Source of the DNA: Thamnaconus septentrionalis
Taxonomy: Eukaryota > Chordata > Actinopteri > Tetraodontiformes > Monacanthidae
Direction of reading: 5' to 3'
DNA length: 64,000 nucleotides
NCBI GenBank assembly: GCA_009823395.1
Contig: CM020510.1
Span: 11,784,273-11,848,272 of the forward strand
The notes beneath the pieces are model-generated. The model saw only the letters and a program-made list of their open reading frames with translations. It was not told the origin of the DNA and did not search any database. Both the position numbers and the translations under genes were made by a program. This document shows positions 36,661 to 47,616 of this stretch, piece by piece. Numbering within the stretch: the first letter of the stretch is position 1; each line of letters begins with the position of its first letter.

Positions 36661-36800
36661 ATACTCTCTAGTCCAGGTGGCCTCGGTCTTGCCGCCGGGC
36701 CCAATATACAGCACGCCAGGGGGCCACATCGGACTTTGCGGGGCCCTTCCTGCAACCTGACATGATATTCAAATGCGGAGCGAGGCGGGACCTCCGCACC

Positions 36801-36807
36801 TTATAAG
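36801..36807 (+). promoter_or_regulatory. foxa3: TATA-like box of the foxa3 promoter
   Basis: TTATAAG sits in a locally GC-rich segment (CCGCACCTTATAAGAGCGAAG) 396 bp upstream of the foxa3 start codon. It would place transcription initiation near 36830 and give a 5' UTR of about 365 bp. No competing TATA box in the right orientation was seen closer to the gene. Confidence 0.5.
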
Positions 36808-37196
36808 AGCGAAGCGCAGGTTTCCCCGCTGTATTTGCGAGCAGGAACTCCGCCTGAGTCCAGAGACCCAAGAGAGAACACGACTCCGGAGGAGAAAAAG
36901 CCACCGCAAGATCACAGTTATGAAACAATGGAGGATGGCAAATAAGAAATATTGACCTTGCTATTTTCAGGAACCGAAGTTTTTTTGTTTGTTTGTTTTC
37001 GTTTGTTTTTGTGTTTAATCTAAACATTTGCCACTCAGCAGTTCTACAGAGGCAACTTGTTGCTCGGATTTTTTTTTTTTTTCAATGAAAAGGAATATTG
37101 ACCCTTTTTTAGATATAGTCTCGTAAACGCATATATTTTAGTCATAAATATCCGGCGATAGATCCGAATTTTTTCCTTCCAAGATTTAAGTTGGGG

Positions 37197-39793
37197 ATGT
37201 TGAGCTCTGTGAAGATGGAAACCCATGATCTACCAGAGTGGAATACTTTCTACAGCGAGGCCAGTGAGGTAAAACCGAAAATCTCTTCTGTGAAATATCA
37301 GTGTTAATATTATTATTATTGTTATTTTAAATGTTTTGAAGATCAACACAATTTCCCTGTTTAATATGAACGAATAGCGCTGATCAAATGTTATCAGGTC
37401 ACTGAAAGAATAACAGCTGTGATACTAAATACGGATTAACAGTAGATACGTGTGCTCTTCTCATGGGAATTTGGTGAAGACGATGAAGTTAATTTAGAAA
37501 CGTATCAAAAACATTTTTTCTTCAGAAAAAAATAACTCCTTTTGTAATAAAACACGAAATTAACATTTATAATTAAAAGGAGCCAGCGGTCTAAAACGCT
37601 TTGTCTTTAATACTTTAAAACGTCTGATAAAGACAATAATTATCTATATCTATATCTATAATTTTCTATATTCGGGTTCCTATTTAAATCCCATTTGCTC
37701 GCAAGACGACGGTTCTCATCTGGTTCCCCGCGTTTGTCCAAGTATTGCGACTATTCAGGTGTAAATGCGACAAGACTCCCTGCCGCTCACTAATTCAATT
37801 AAGGGTAATTCCATCAGCAGCTTCGACTCACACCTCGCACCGACCTGATGCAATTAACAAGAAGAAGGTCTTCCGCAAAATTTAACCAATAATCGAACGA
37901 ACTAAGTTATCTCCCATCCTGCCCACAACTTCCCGACGTGGAAAAAAAAACAAAACAAAACTCACCCAAACTTACCCAAAATCTCCCGGTAATGTCTCCA
38001 ATAGTATTTAGAAAGAATAAATGTAGATAGTTATTTTCATTAGCGATAAACATTTCACATAAAAATTCTATTCATGCGTTTTTTTTTCTCCCCCACGGAC
38101 GCAGCACAGGAGGCCGTCTGAACTCAGAGGCACCATGACGCGCTTTTTACGCATTTTCAGGTTAACATTGCTGTGTGAAATCTATGTCCTCTCTTAGCGC
38201 ACTGAGAGCTTCATTGTGCATTGATAAGGAGTCGCCTTTTTCAACGGAGGGTTAAAACCACAGTATCTTCATCTGAACGTGCCCTTTTTTTTTTTTTTTT
38301 TTTAATGCAGCAAATAAAAATAATATCAGTTGCAAAAAATGAGTTGTTTTTCACCCCTAATATTAAAAAGCAATTGTAGTCTTGATCCTAAATAATTAAC
38401 CCTATTGCTGAGATTCTATTTTTGAATTTCACTGTATGGAAAGTAACCACATTTTGTTCTCCTGCAGATGTATTCCTCTGCCAGCACCATGAACTCAGGT
38501 CTGGGCGCCATGGGCTCCATGGGCACCATCAACAGCTACATCAACCTGAACCCAGCTACGGCCTCCCCCGCAGGTATGAACATGGCCTACCCCAGCTCGA
38601 GCCTCAGCAGCTCCCCGCTGGCCTCTATGGGTTCCGGACCTGGCCACATGTCCCTCTCCCCGGTGGCCTCCTCGCTCAACGCAGGGCCCCTGGCCCAGCT
38701 CAGCACCGCTCCTCCACCCTCGCTGAGCTCCTTGCCACACTACCAGAACATGGGCCAGTCTATGAGCCAGCTGGGCTACCCCACCACTGCCACGCTCAGC
38801 CGGGCCGGGCCCAAGGAGATTCCCCCCAAGCCGTACCGGCGCTCGCTGAGCCACGCCAAGCCGCCGTACTCCTACATCTCCCTCATCACCATGGCCATTC
38901 AGCAGAGCGGCAGCAAGATGCTCACCCTGAACGAGATCTACCAATGGATCATGGACCTCTTCCCCTACTACCGCGAGAACCAGCAGCGCTGGCAGAACTC
39001 CATTCGCCACTCGCTCTCCTTCAACGACTGCTTCGTCAAGGTGGCCCGCTCCCCAGACAAGCCGGGCAAGGGCTCGTACTGGACCCTGCACCCGCAGTCG
39101 GGCAACATGTTTGAGAACGGCTGCTACCTGCGGCGCCAGAAGCGCTTCAAGATCGAAGACAAGCTGGCCAAGAAGGCGGGCAAGAACCAGGAGGGCTCGG
39201 GGAAAGGCGGCCACGGCGGGGATCATCTGGTGGAGGACCACAGTCCTGCCGGAGGGTCGGAGGGACCGGACTCGGCCCACTCGGACAACTCCCACCCAGG
39301 CTCCTCGGACGACCAACCGCACCCCAGGAGTTCCCTCGTTCCCCTGGACTGCCCGCCGCTGTCCTCCTCGCACCTCCACAGCCCTCCGGTCTCCCTGCCA
39401 TCCTCCTCCACCTCCTCCTCCATCCCGCAGTCCTCCCTGGCCATGTCGGCCGCCCCCTCCTCCAACCCGCTCCTCCACTCCCAGTCCCTGGTGGGGAGCC
39501 CGCAGCTCCTGTCCAGCACCATGCAGCACCACATGGACCTACAGAGTGACGCTCTCAAGTCCCTGGACCCCCACTACAACTTCAACCACCCCTTCTCCAT
39601 CACCAACCTCATGTCCAACGAGCAGAAGATGGACCTCAAGTCCTACCAGGACCAGGTGATGGCCTACAACAGCTACGCCGGCAACTCGCCGGTGGCGGCC
39701 AAGCAGATCTACGACAGCCAGGGACCGGTGGCCATGGACTCAGGGGCTTATTACCAAACGCTGTACAGCCGCTCAGTTCTCAACGCCTCCTAA
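37197..39793 (+). CDS. foxa3: Forkhead transcription factor FoxA3 (HNF3-gamma), two coding exons
   Basis: Exon 1 (37197-37268, 24 codons) reads [20 protein letters not shown], the conserved FoxA N-terminal activation segment. The GTAAAA donor and a CTGCAG acceptor join it in phase to exon 2 (38468-39793), giving 465 residues. FoxA proteins are pioneer factors that open chromatin in endoderm, liver and gut. The forkhead domain spans about 153-252 ([18 protein letters not shown] to YLRRQKRFK), with the helix-3 segment [13 protein letters not shown] intact. YYRENQQRW, with Glu instead of the Gln of FoxA1/A2, and the terminal [10 protein letters not shown] identify FoxA3. A conserved C-terminal motif [15 protein letters not shown] lies at about 393-407. 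The first ATG has a weak context; Met7 is stronger, but family alignment favours the first. The protein is longer than human FOXA3 (350), mostly in low-complexity Ser/Pro/His linkers. Confidence 0.96.
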
Positions 39794-39903
39794 TAGAGAC
39801 TCTCGCACGTCTGCAAACACCTGCACGGGTGAGCTGGGATGAAGGCCTCTCTGACTCCCTTGATAAATGGACACCTGAGCGCTCTTGATCTTCTTCCTGT
39901 TTT

Positions 39904-39968
<65 letters not shown>

Positions 39969-41420
39969 GGCCCATCATCAGTGGCCTCAGCAAAGACTAG
40001 CAACTAAAATGGCTGCCATGTTTGAGGGATTGTTGGGAGGGGGCGGGCCACAGGGGGGCAAAGAGCAGTCCGTCTCTGACAAACACTGGGAGCGGTTGGT
40101 TACACTGAGGACTCAAAAAGTGAATGGAAAAGTGGATGGGTGGAAGCCGAAAACTGATGATGACATTCTAACCTGTCTGCACACAAGTCGACGCAGAAAG
40201 AGAGAGAGAGTCGAGTTGGCTTTGTGCAAAATGTATATAGAGGTAATGTTGGGGGAAAAGGATATTTGCATTTATTTATGAAGGGAATAAATTTTAATAT
40301 ATCTTGTATAGCGCTCTGGTGACCAGTTACAAGCCCAATGTGAGTTTTCTTTATTTTTGTTTTTAATCCAAAGTTTCAGGTTACTGCATTTGGCAGATGT
40401 TACTACAGTTTTGTTTTGTTTGTGTGAGTGCACGTGTATGCGTGGGTGTGTGTCTATGTGTGTGTGTGTGTGCGTGTGCTGCAGCTTTCACACTACGTTC
40501 TATCTTTGTCTGTCAGACCAGGAATCTGTATAATGTCATGTAGCTTGTGAAGTCTGTAGATTTGAAAAAAAAATGCTGAGGGGTTCTTTGATAATATGAA
40601 GAGAAAAAAAACATTTTGTCTCGCTGAAGCGCAGAGGACGAAGAAGTTTAAAAAAAAAAATCCTCTGCTGACAGAAGGAAAGAGGCAAAATACCTGTGGT
40701 AAAAACTAAAAAAAAAAAAAAACAACCTAAAAACAATTATAATATTTTGCGTTTATTTTGTATTATTTTTAAAAAATATTTCCGAAAAACATTTCCTGTT
40801 GTTACCGAGACATTAAAACTGAATGCTTCTCAACAAACATTTTGCAGAGTAAATATCTGGAGTGGTGGCTGGGCGAGAGAGAGAGAGCAAGGGGGGGCCG
40901 GGGTGCTCACTTAGTTACCGAAAACAGTTGGTGGGAGGAGAGATGCACTACAGGAGAATTTACATACAGTACTTTGCACTATGGAGCTCTCACTGGCCAG
41001 GTGGGCTGATAGTGTGTGTGTTTTGTGTGTGTTACGGCAATACTTTGGAACGCCCCCTTACACTGTCAATGCATCAGCTCAATGGAATCGCTGTGGCAAT
41101 GTCAAAGGGTGTCCGATAAACCCAGCTGTCCAAAAAAAAAAAGGATAAAGTGCCTTTTCTTCAAACAACTGCTCATCTGTTGGGAAAAAAAAAATTATTC
41201 CGACGAGCAGAAAACGATGCCGAAGTTGCTGGAGGTCCCACGTCGTCTCATGTGGAACCTGTAAGGAAAAAAAAAAGTCTTTTTATTTAAGCTGTTGCTT
41301 TTTCAACTTTGAAAGTGTGCTGATATAATATATTGTTTTGTTTTTGTCGTTGCTGTCATTGTTTATGTTGGTTTAGATGTGATTTCAATGATTCATGTTT
41401 CATTTTTCTTATTAAAAAGG
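39794..41420 (+). other. foxa3 3' UTR region with several candidate poly(A) signals
   Basis: AATAAA at 40286-40291 would give a 3' UTR of about 0.5 kb. ATTAAA at 40812-40817 and another near 41412 could give longer forms. A long CT microsatellite lies near its start. No further ORF of interest was seen. Confidence 0.45.
39909..39965 (+). repeat. CT microsatellite in the foxa3 3' UTR
   Basis: A T run followed by about 28 CT units, starting about 115 bp after the foxa3 stop codon. A pyrimidine tract here could bind PTB-type proteins and is likely to vary in length. Confidence 0.95.
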
Positions 41421-41947
41421 CAAAAAATGTGGGAAGAAAATGGTGTATTTGTTTTAAATTTTCTATTGAAGCGTGGTGTTTTCGTGAGCATTGAGACCTA
41501 TTCGTGTCCCAGATACGTCGTTCAGTGGTGGAGAAAGTTTGTGTTAATCCAAGGTAAAGTAGACAGGGGCCTTTACCTTTGGGGAACTGATACGTAAACT
41601 CATTGAAGCCTTTAAGAATATAAAAAAAAATCATCCAAATTGCTTGACTGAAACTTTACTTTTATAATTTATTCACAATGATTCTCATGAATTCCATAAC
41701 GGTTAGTTGTTCCAAGTAAATGGCGAAAAAGACCCAAAAAATGTGGCTAGCTTGCATGGTTCTGGTTAGCAGAGATGCTTTGCTGCTGGTCCCTCTCAGG
41801 CCTATCAATCACTCATGGCCTACTCTCCAGGCGAGGCCATGCGGCAGGAATAGCAGCGTCTTGTTGAAACAGCTCCTGACCAAACGGCTGCGGTGTGTGA
41901 CATGCAGGGTCTGCTAGACTAAACACGGCCTGATCACGCTGGGAGCC

Positions 41948-42045
41948 TCAAAGCGCGGCTCTGCGCGGGACGTCGGGCCCGGGAGGCTCGTACGCGGCGA
42001 AACCCGGACCGCTCCGAAACTGTCTGACCTCCCTCTGAACCTGGG
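41948..42045 (-). other. Candidate terminal coding exon of an unknown minus-strand gene
   Basis: On the minus strand a T-rich tract ending CTAG, or an alternative CCCAG five bases later, precedes a GC-rich open frame of about 31 codons. It reads VQREVRQFRSGPGF...PRRAAL and ends in TGA. GC content is high relative to the flanks, and a minus-strand AATAAA (TTTATT on +) follows about 275 bp further. I do not recognise the protein, and no upstream exon was found. It may be fortuitous. Confidence 0.2.
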
Positions 42046-44643
42046 CTAGAAAAACCAACAGCGAGTCAACAAAACAAACACTCAAAGTTGAATGTTTTGA
42101 TGTTTTTGTACGAGCCGTGAAATCTTCCAACGGCATCAGAGAGCTGCTGTATAACATCAGGAGAGCCCGGTCGATCCTTTAATGTGCATGGAAACAAAAA
42201 CCTGCTAAATGACTGATCAATTTATTGAATTGTAACTAATACCTGTGGAAAAACTGTGCTATGCTAACACTGCAGCAGCCTCTCTGTAGTTATGAAAGAA
42301 ACAACAAAGTTAATGTATTGACTTTGCAACAGTTGCCACCCTTCCCCGGGCCTCCCGCCTCGTCGTCAGTCCTCCTGTCTCCCTCTGTGTCTACATATCC
42401 GCCTGTCTGTCCGCTGGCTGTTGCTCAACCCAGCCCATGTTGTCAGAGTCACGTATTAGCCGCCGCCTTTCTCCCCCGCCACCTCTGTCACGACAACCTG
42501 GAAGCTGCAAGTCCTCAGGCTTGGAAAAATATGGCAATCGAACCAAACGGTGTTGAACTCGCAGGTCTTTGCCTTCAGGTCTGGTAGAGGCCGGGGTACG
42601 TGTGGACACAACTGTCATTTCGGGGGACATTTTTCAAAGTATTACACAGACAATAAGATATTTTTAAGGTACTGTGTAATATAATACCAGGAGAATTAAA
42701 TCTATCTTAAATGAATGTAGTCCTAAAGGTAAATGGCCCAGTCTGAGGGGGAAACAAATGCAGTTTGTCACCTTGCACGCACAATAGTGCCTTCAGAGCA
42801 CTTTGCTTGATAAGATAGGCCGACGCTCGCCTGATACCACTCCCTCCCTCCTTCCCTCTCTCCCTCTCTATCTTATTCGCACACATCGGGCCGCCCCAGG
42901 TATGCCAAAGAGGCCGACTCCTTGGTGATATTCTTGTAACACCTCTACCCCCGATCGCTCAGAATGGTCACATTCAGTCCCGGCTTCTCAGTCAATCTGA
43001 TCCCCCAATTCCCTCCGCCACCAACCCCACCCCACACACACTCACTAAAAATTCTCCATCTTGTGGTATGGAGGAGGGACAATGCAACACTCAGGAAGGA
43101 GCTCTGTGTCGCTGTGTGACTCGTCCGTTTATGGTCTTTCCGTAATCGCTAACCCTCGGCTGACCCAGTTTCTACACTCGAGACTCTTTGATACCAGCTG
43201 CTGATAAAAGTCTAGATGTCACAATAAATTCATTTAAGGTCACCCATGTCTGAAACATCATCAGACAAAGATAGTTATTGGTCTTTATTAAAGTCGTTGG
43301 GACCTGCCTCTTACAAACATGCTGCAAATGAATAAAATACACTGATGATAACGATGATACCGCATAGATCCGACTTGGGGAGGAGAAACTGTTATTTTGG
43401 TGGTATTTTTTATTTTTATTTTTTCTGTATTCACGCAAATTTCAGAAAGTGTTTCACATTTTTTTAACCCGTGTCAGAGCAAGACACTGTTTTGACCAGC
43501 CAGACATGAATTGAAAGACAAAGGTGCAAAACGTAGCCTGCAGCAAGAATAGCTTCATTGATAGATGCACCCAGGAGATAAAATTTTCTTTTCATATTTT
43601 TTTTTTTTTTTTTTTTTAATTCATATCACGTTTTGCATCAAGTCTGGGAGAGGGCTCGAAGTCAGGCAGCGAGGCCTTGAACCAAGTCAAGAGACGCCGG
43701 CGACGTTTCCATTCCAACAGTAATTTGCCTCCTGAGGTGCAACAGCTTCTCAGACCGTCCTGTGGAATAGTTAATGGCTGCTGCCTGCAGGCCACTGCTG
43801 CTGACAGTGAAGGTAGAGTGCAGGCTGCTAGCATGCACACTTGGCAGAGCAGAAATGGCTTTTAAGCAACCATTGCTTGTATTTTCTTCATAAGTTTGTC
43901 TTCCAATTTTCTCCATGAATGCTAAGCTGGGCTGCTACAGACGTATTCTGACATTAAAAAGTATAAAAGTATCATCAGAAGGAGCACTGCGCCTGCCCCT
44001 GTGTGCGCCCCGCTTTGCATATTAATCACATCAAAAAAAAGCAAACACAGTCCACAACTAGTGAAATACATTTATGGCAACACCATTTCGCTACAATATA
44101 AGTTGACAGAACAACACAAATTGTGACAAACGGTCAAACACACTGAGATGCTATCATTAGTGACACTTGAACTTATCTAAGTGGAGGTTCATGAGATTCT
44201 AAGTTTTATTATGATATGAAGTTTTATGTGCGAGCAAAGTTGTTTCCACACTGAATAAATGGCTAAATAAATGGCCCGGTGTTAAACGCTTCATGGAACA
44301 CCTACTTTTAGATATTTATTTTACTTTTTGGGGGGCCAAAGTCATGGGCATGAGGCAACAACATGACACAATTTCAATAACTGTGAGCATTTTTTAATAC
44401 CTCATTTAGTAGGTTATTATTGACACCCAAGTGTACTATGATAGTCAGAATGTGTCAGAATTGCAAGGTTGCCTCCAATCAGATTACAGTGTATCTTTAT
44501 ATATATGACTTGTTCTTAATGAGGTCTGAAAATACATGTATTTAGAAAATCTATTTATTTATTTTAAAAAAAACTCAAAAAACATTACATTTTATTTACT
44601 ATAAGTTGGAGTAGAACGTTTCAAAAGAATTGTCTCAGAACTG

Positions 44644-44669
44644 TTTTTTTTTTTTTTTTTTTTTTTTTT
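44644..44669 (+). repeat. Poly(T) tract
   Basis: About 26 consecutive T. It could be the poly(A) tail of a minus-strand retroelement, but no element body was recognised beside it. Confidence 0.8.
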
Positions 44670-46347
44670 GCGTTTGTGCTTTACCGTTTTACTAAACAAA
44701 ATGACGCCGTTCTTTCTGCAACAGGTGTTTGATCTGCTTGTCAAGAATCAAGAACCGCATGCAAAGAATAAAAGGAAAAGAAAGGAAGAAAAGGGTGGTG
44801 CTTGTTTTCAAGATGTGCAATGCAAATGAGGCTGGGCATCCTGGATCCTGTTAGGTGGATCTACTGTTTACACTTGTTATTGCCCGAGGAGAGGGAGGGA
44901 GAGAAGGGAAAGAGAGGGTGAGACAAAGATCGCACTCAAAGCCCTCAGGCTGTACTCTCCTTTTTTGAAAAAAAAAAAAGAGAGAGAGAGAGAGAGACGG
45001 ATGGAGAGACAGGTAGACAGTAAAACAGTCGGTTGGGATCAGCCACTATTTTTGCACTGTGGTGGAGCCTGAAAATAGATATAAATAGATATTTGGTGGA
45101 GAAAGCTGACAAGGTGTGCAGTTCCTCAGTCTCTGGACCAAAACACTCTTTCTATACCTACTCAACGGAGGGTGAATAGTGTACAGCAGGGTCTTTTTTT
45201 ATTTTTTATGTTATAATGTTATCAATAAAAACAATGTAGCAACTTATAAATTGTGTAAAACATGTAGTTCTATAGAGTGAAGCAGCCAAAAGAGAGTGGG
45301 AACGGCATTGAGAGGGAGGTTTGACAGACACTTGGTAGTTACAGTACAGTACACACACACGCACACACACACACTGAGAAAACTACTATCCCATGTTTGA
45401 CTTTATTGCTACGCGAACACACGCCGCTTTGTGATGTCACAAGAGACATAATGATAGCACTGAATAATGGCAACAACCCCAGTCGGGTGTTCAGAGATAC
45501 AGTTCGTCATGAGAGGCTGCTCCACTGCAGTCTGAGATAATAAATACAAAGATTTTACAATTGTTTTGATTGTTTTGATACAATTTCTTTTTTAAAGAAA
45601 TTGGCCGCTTCTGCACGATGACATCATGGGCAACCTGGATCTTGTGTAACAGACTCGTAAAAACTTACTCACAACATTCTTCTCTTTTCAATCTCACATC
45701 ACACAGCATTAGCACCCTGAAGTCTGTCTCGCTCATCCTTCATCGGCCCCGTCAAACTGTGACTAATGACAATCTAAAAGTACAGACCGTTTCCTCCATC
45801 GGGCTGCTTAGATGAATTTTTCCGGGATAGAAGGTATAGGTATTGTTTTATTTTAATAACATAAATTTGCAGGAAACCCTGACAACTGCTAGTGTATGTC
45901 TGGAATCTAAGAAAGGGGAAACATTTACTCAAGCAGCATATCATTCAGGTTTTTCAGCCAATGAACTTTAACAGATTTGTTTTTTCCTTTGCGGTATGAT
46001 TTTAAGCCAAATGCTCCTTTTTTTTTTCTTTTCTTTTTTTTTTTATAGCCGTAGCCACTTATGTCTTATCGTATTGTCAGGATGGCCTGAACTGCAGCTG
46101 GTGTGTGAAGGCGGAGATACACATTCTACAACTGTGGGGCGGCCTGTTAGTGTGTCATTCAGACAGACCAACAGACGGACGGACGAATGAGCCGACAGAC
46201 AGACTGACGACACCAGCCGCCAGCGGAGGCACTGATAAGGTGTTGGACTTTGGACTTGCTCCTGTCCCTCCGTGGGTGTTGCAAAAAGGCCCGAGATAAA
46301 AAACCTGGACTACGAGACAGAGGTGGCTGATTGCATTTAGCTAGATG

Positions 46348-46376
<29 letters not shown>
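46348..46376 (+). repeat. GT microsatellite
   Basis: (GT)n of about 29 bp. Confidence 0.95.
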
Positions 46377-46378
<2 letters not shown>

Positions 46379-47490
46379 AGGACAATATCGATTAAAGTGG
46401 GACCATCGATTCAGCGTGGCCCCTCCCTCCAAAAAAGGTAGCAGGTGGCTTATCTTGCCCAGCAATAATTCAACGGTGAGCTCCGCTCTGCTTCGCTACT
46501 ACAGCTTTAATTTTCATGCCAAAAATTTGCGACTGCGCGCAAATTAAATATGTGTAAATATTAAACCTCTTAAATCATATTCACGTGTATCTCTGTTTTC
46601 TTTCTGCTGCCTTCTTTATGATAAATGTTCCTTTCATCCATCTCGATTTTAATCTGATTTCACAACAATTAGAATCTATCAAATCAGGAGGCGATGTGGA
46701 GGCCTGGAGAACAGGCTCCAGACTCCTGCTTCTCCTCAGTTTCAGTATAGTATTTGTATATGCACTTAGGAAGGCGTGCAGCATAATAACCCAGAGACTT
46801 TGCTCTACACCCTCCGTGTTGTGTTGTCTCCTCTGAGACTCCTGACGGCAGTAAGCGCACACAGGGAAAACCCCTCGTGGTGTGTTTACCTCACGCTGAA
46901 ACCTGGTCCCTGTCATTTCCTACATTTGTGACAAGATCAAAGTGTCCCTCTTGGTGAAATAAAACTTACCGAACCACCCTAGGAGCTGTGATGTTTTTGC
47001 ACAGAGGCAGCTAGTATTGCTGCAGGCACCTCAGCAGCAGCAGCAGCAGCGAGAGTGTCACTGAGTCCCATTGCAGCGTCAGGACAGTGTGTGAGGAGAC
47101 ACAAGATGTCCACAAACAGATGAGACTCCCAAGAATGTTGGCCAACATCTGGACAGCATGTGTCGGCTCAAACACCTCGCGTCCAAAGTGTGCCGAGCCT
47201 GCTGGCGAGACCTTAAGACAACAGTGCTTGAATGCGCGCAGTAGTTGCTACTGTCCAAAGCCTTGTAAATCAGAGGCAACACTAACATCCATGTATATGT
47301 TCACACACGCACGCACGCCCGCACACACACACACAAACACATGTCCATAGTTGTGAGGACATCCCTTTGACCCCTGCAATCCACAAACCGAGTCTGAGCA
47401 TTAAACCATCCAAACTAGCTACTACTGCTAGCTAACTACATCTATCTAGTTGTAGAAATGTAATATAATACTATCCAAGCTTTGACCTGA

Positions 47491-47616
47491 GTCTTACCTT
47501 GTGCCCAGGCTTAACCAGGTCCTCATATGGCTGGTACTAAAGTAGATTTAAGTCTCTAAAAGGTCAACAAAACAAGAACGTACATATATACATGCTGCTC
47601 TCCACGAGGACGTTTT
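47491..47616 (+). repeat. Dispersed repeat, copy 1
   Basis: This segment aligns with 51248-51370 in the same orientation. Shared blocks include GTCTTA-CCTGTGC, CAGGTCCTCATATGGCTG, TAGATTTAAGT and ATGCTGCTCTCCA. By eye about three quarters of positions match. The flank near 47341-47370 (CCATAGTTGTGAGGACATCC) also resembles sequence commonly seen beside CA repeats in fish. No terminal repeats or coding frame were found. Confidence 0.75.

Larger units (their letters stand above)
42046..47490. other. Intergenic; microsatellites and T tracts only
   Basis: No gene family was recognised. Long T tracts lie near 43599-43618 and 44644-44669, a GT microsatellite at 46348-46376 and a short CAG run near 47032-47050. 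A TTTCAAGATGTGCAATGCAAAT...ACTGTTTACAC cluster at 44808-44873 carries an octamer (44820-44827) and a FOX-type TGTTTAC (44865-44871). Confidence 0.5.

Noticed and set aside
38495..39532. 345-codon frame on the minus strand opposite foxa3
   Set aside because: Shadow of the GC-rich foxa3 coding exon; the plus-strand frame carries the forkhead domain.
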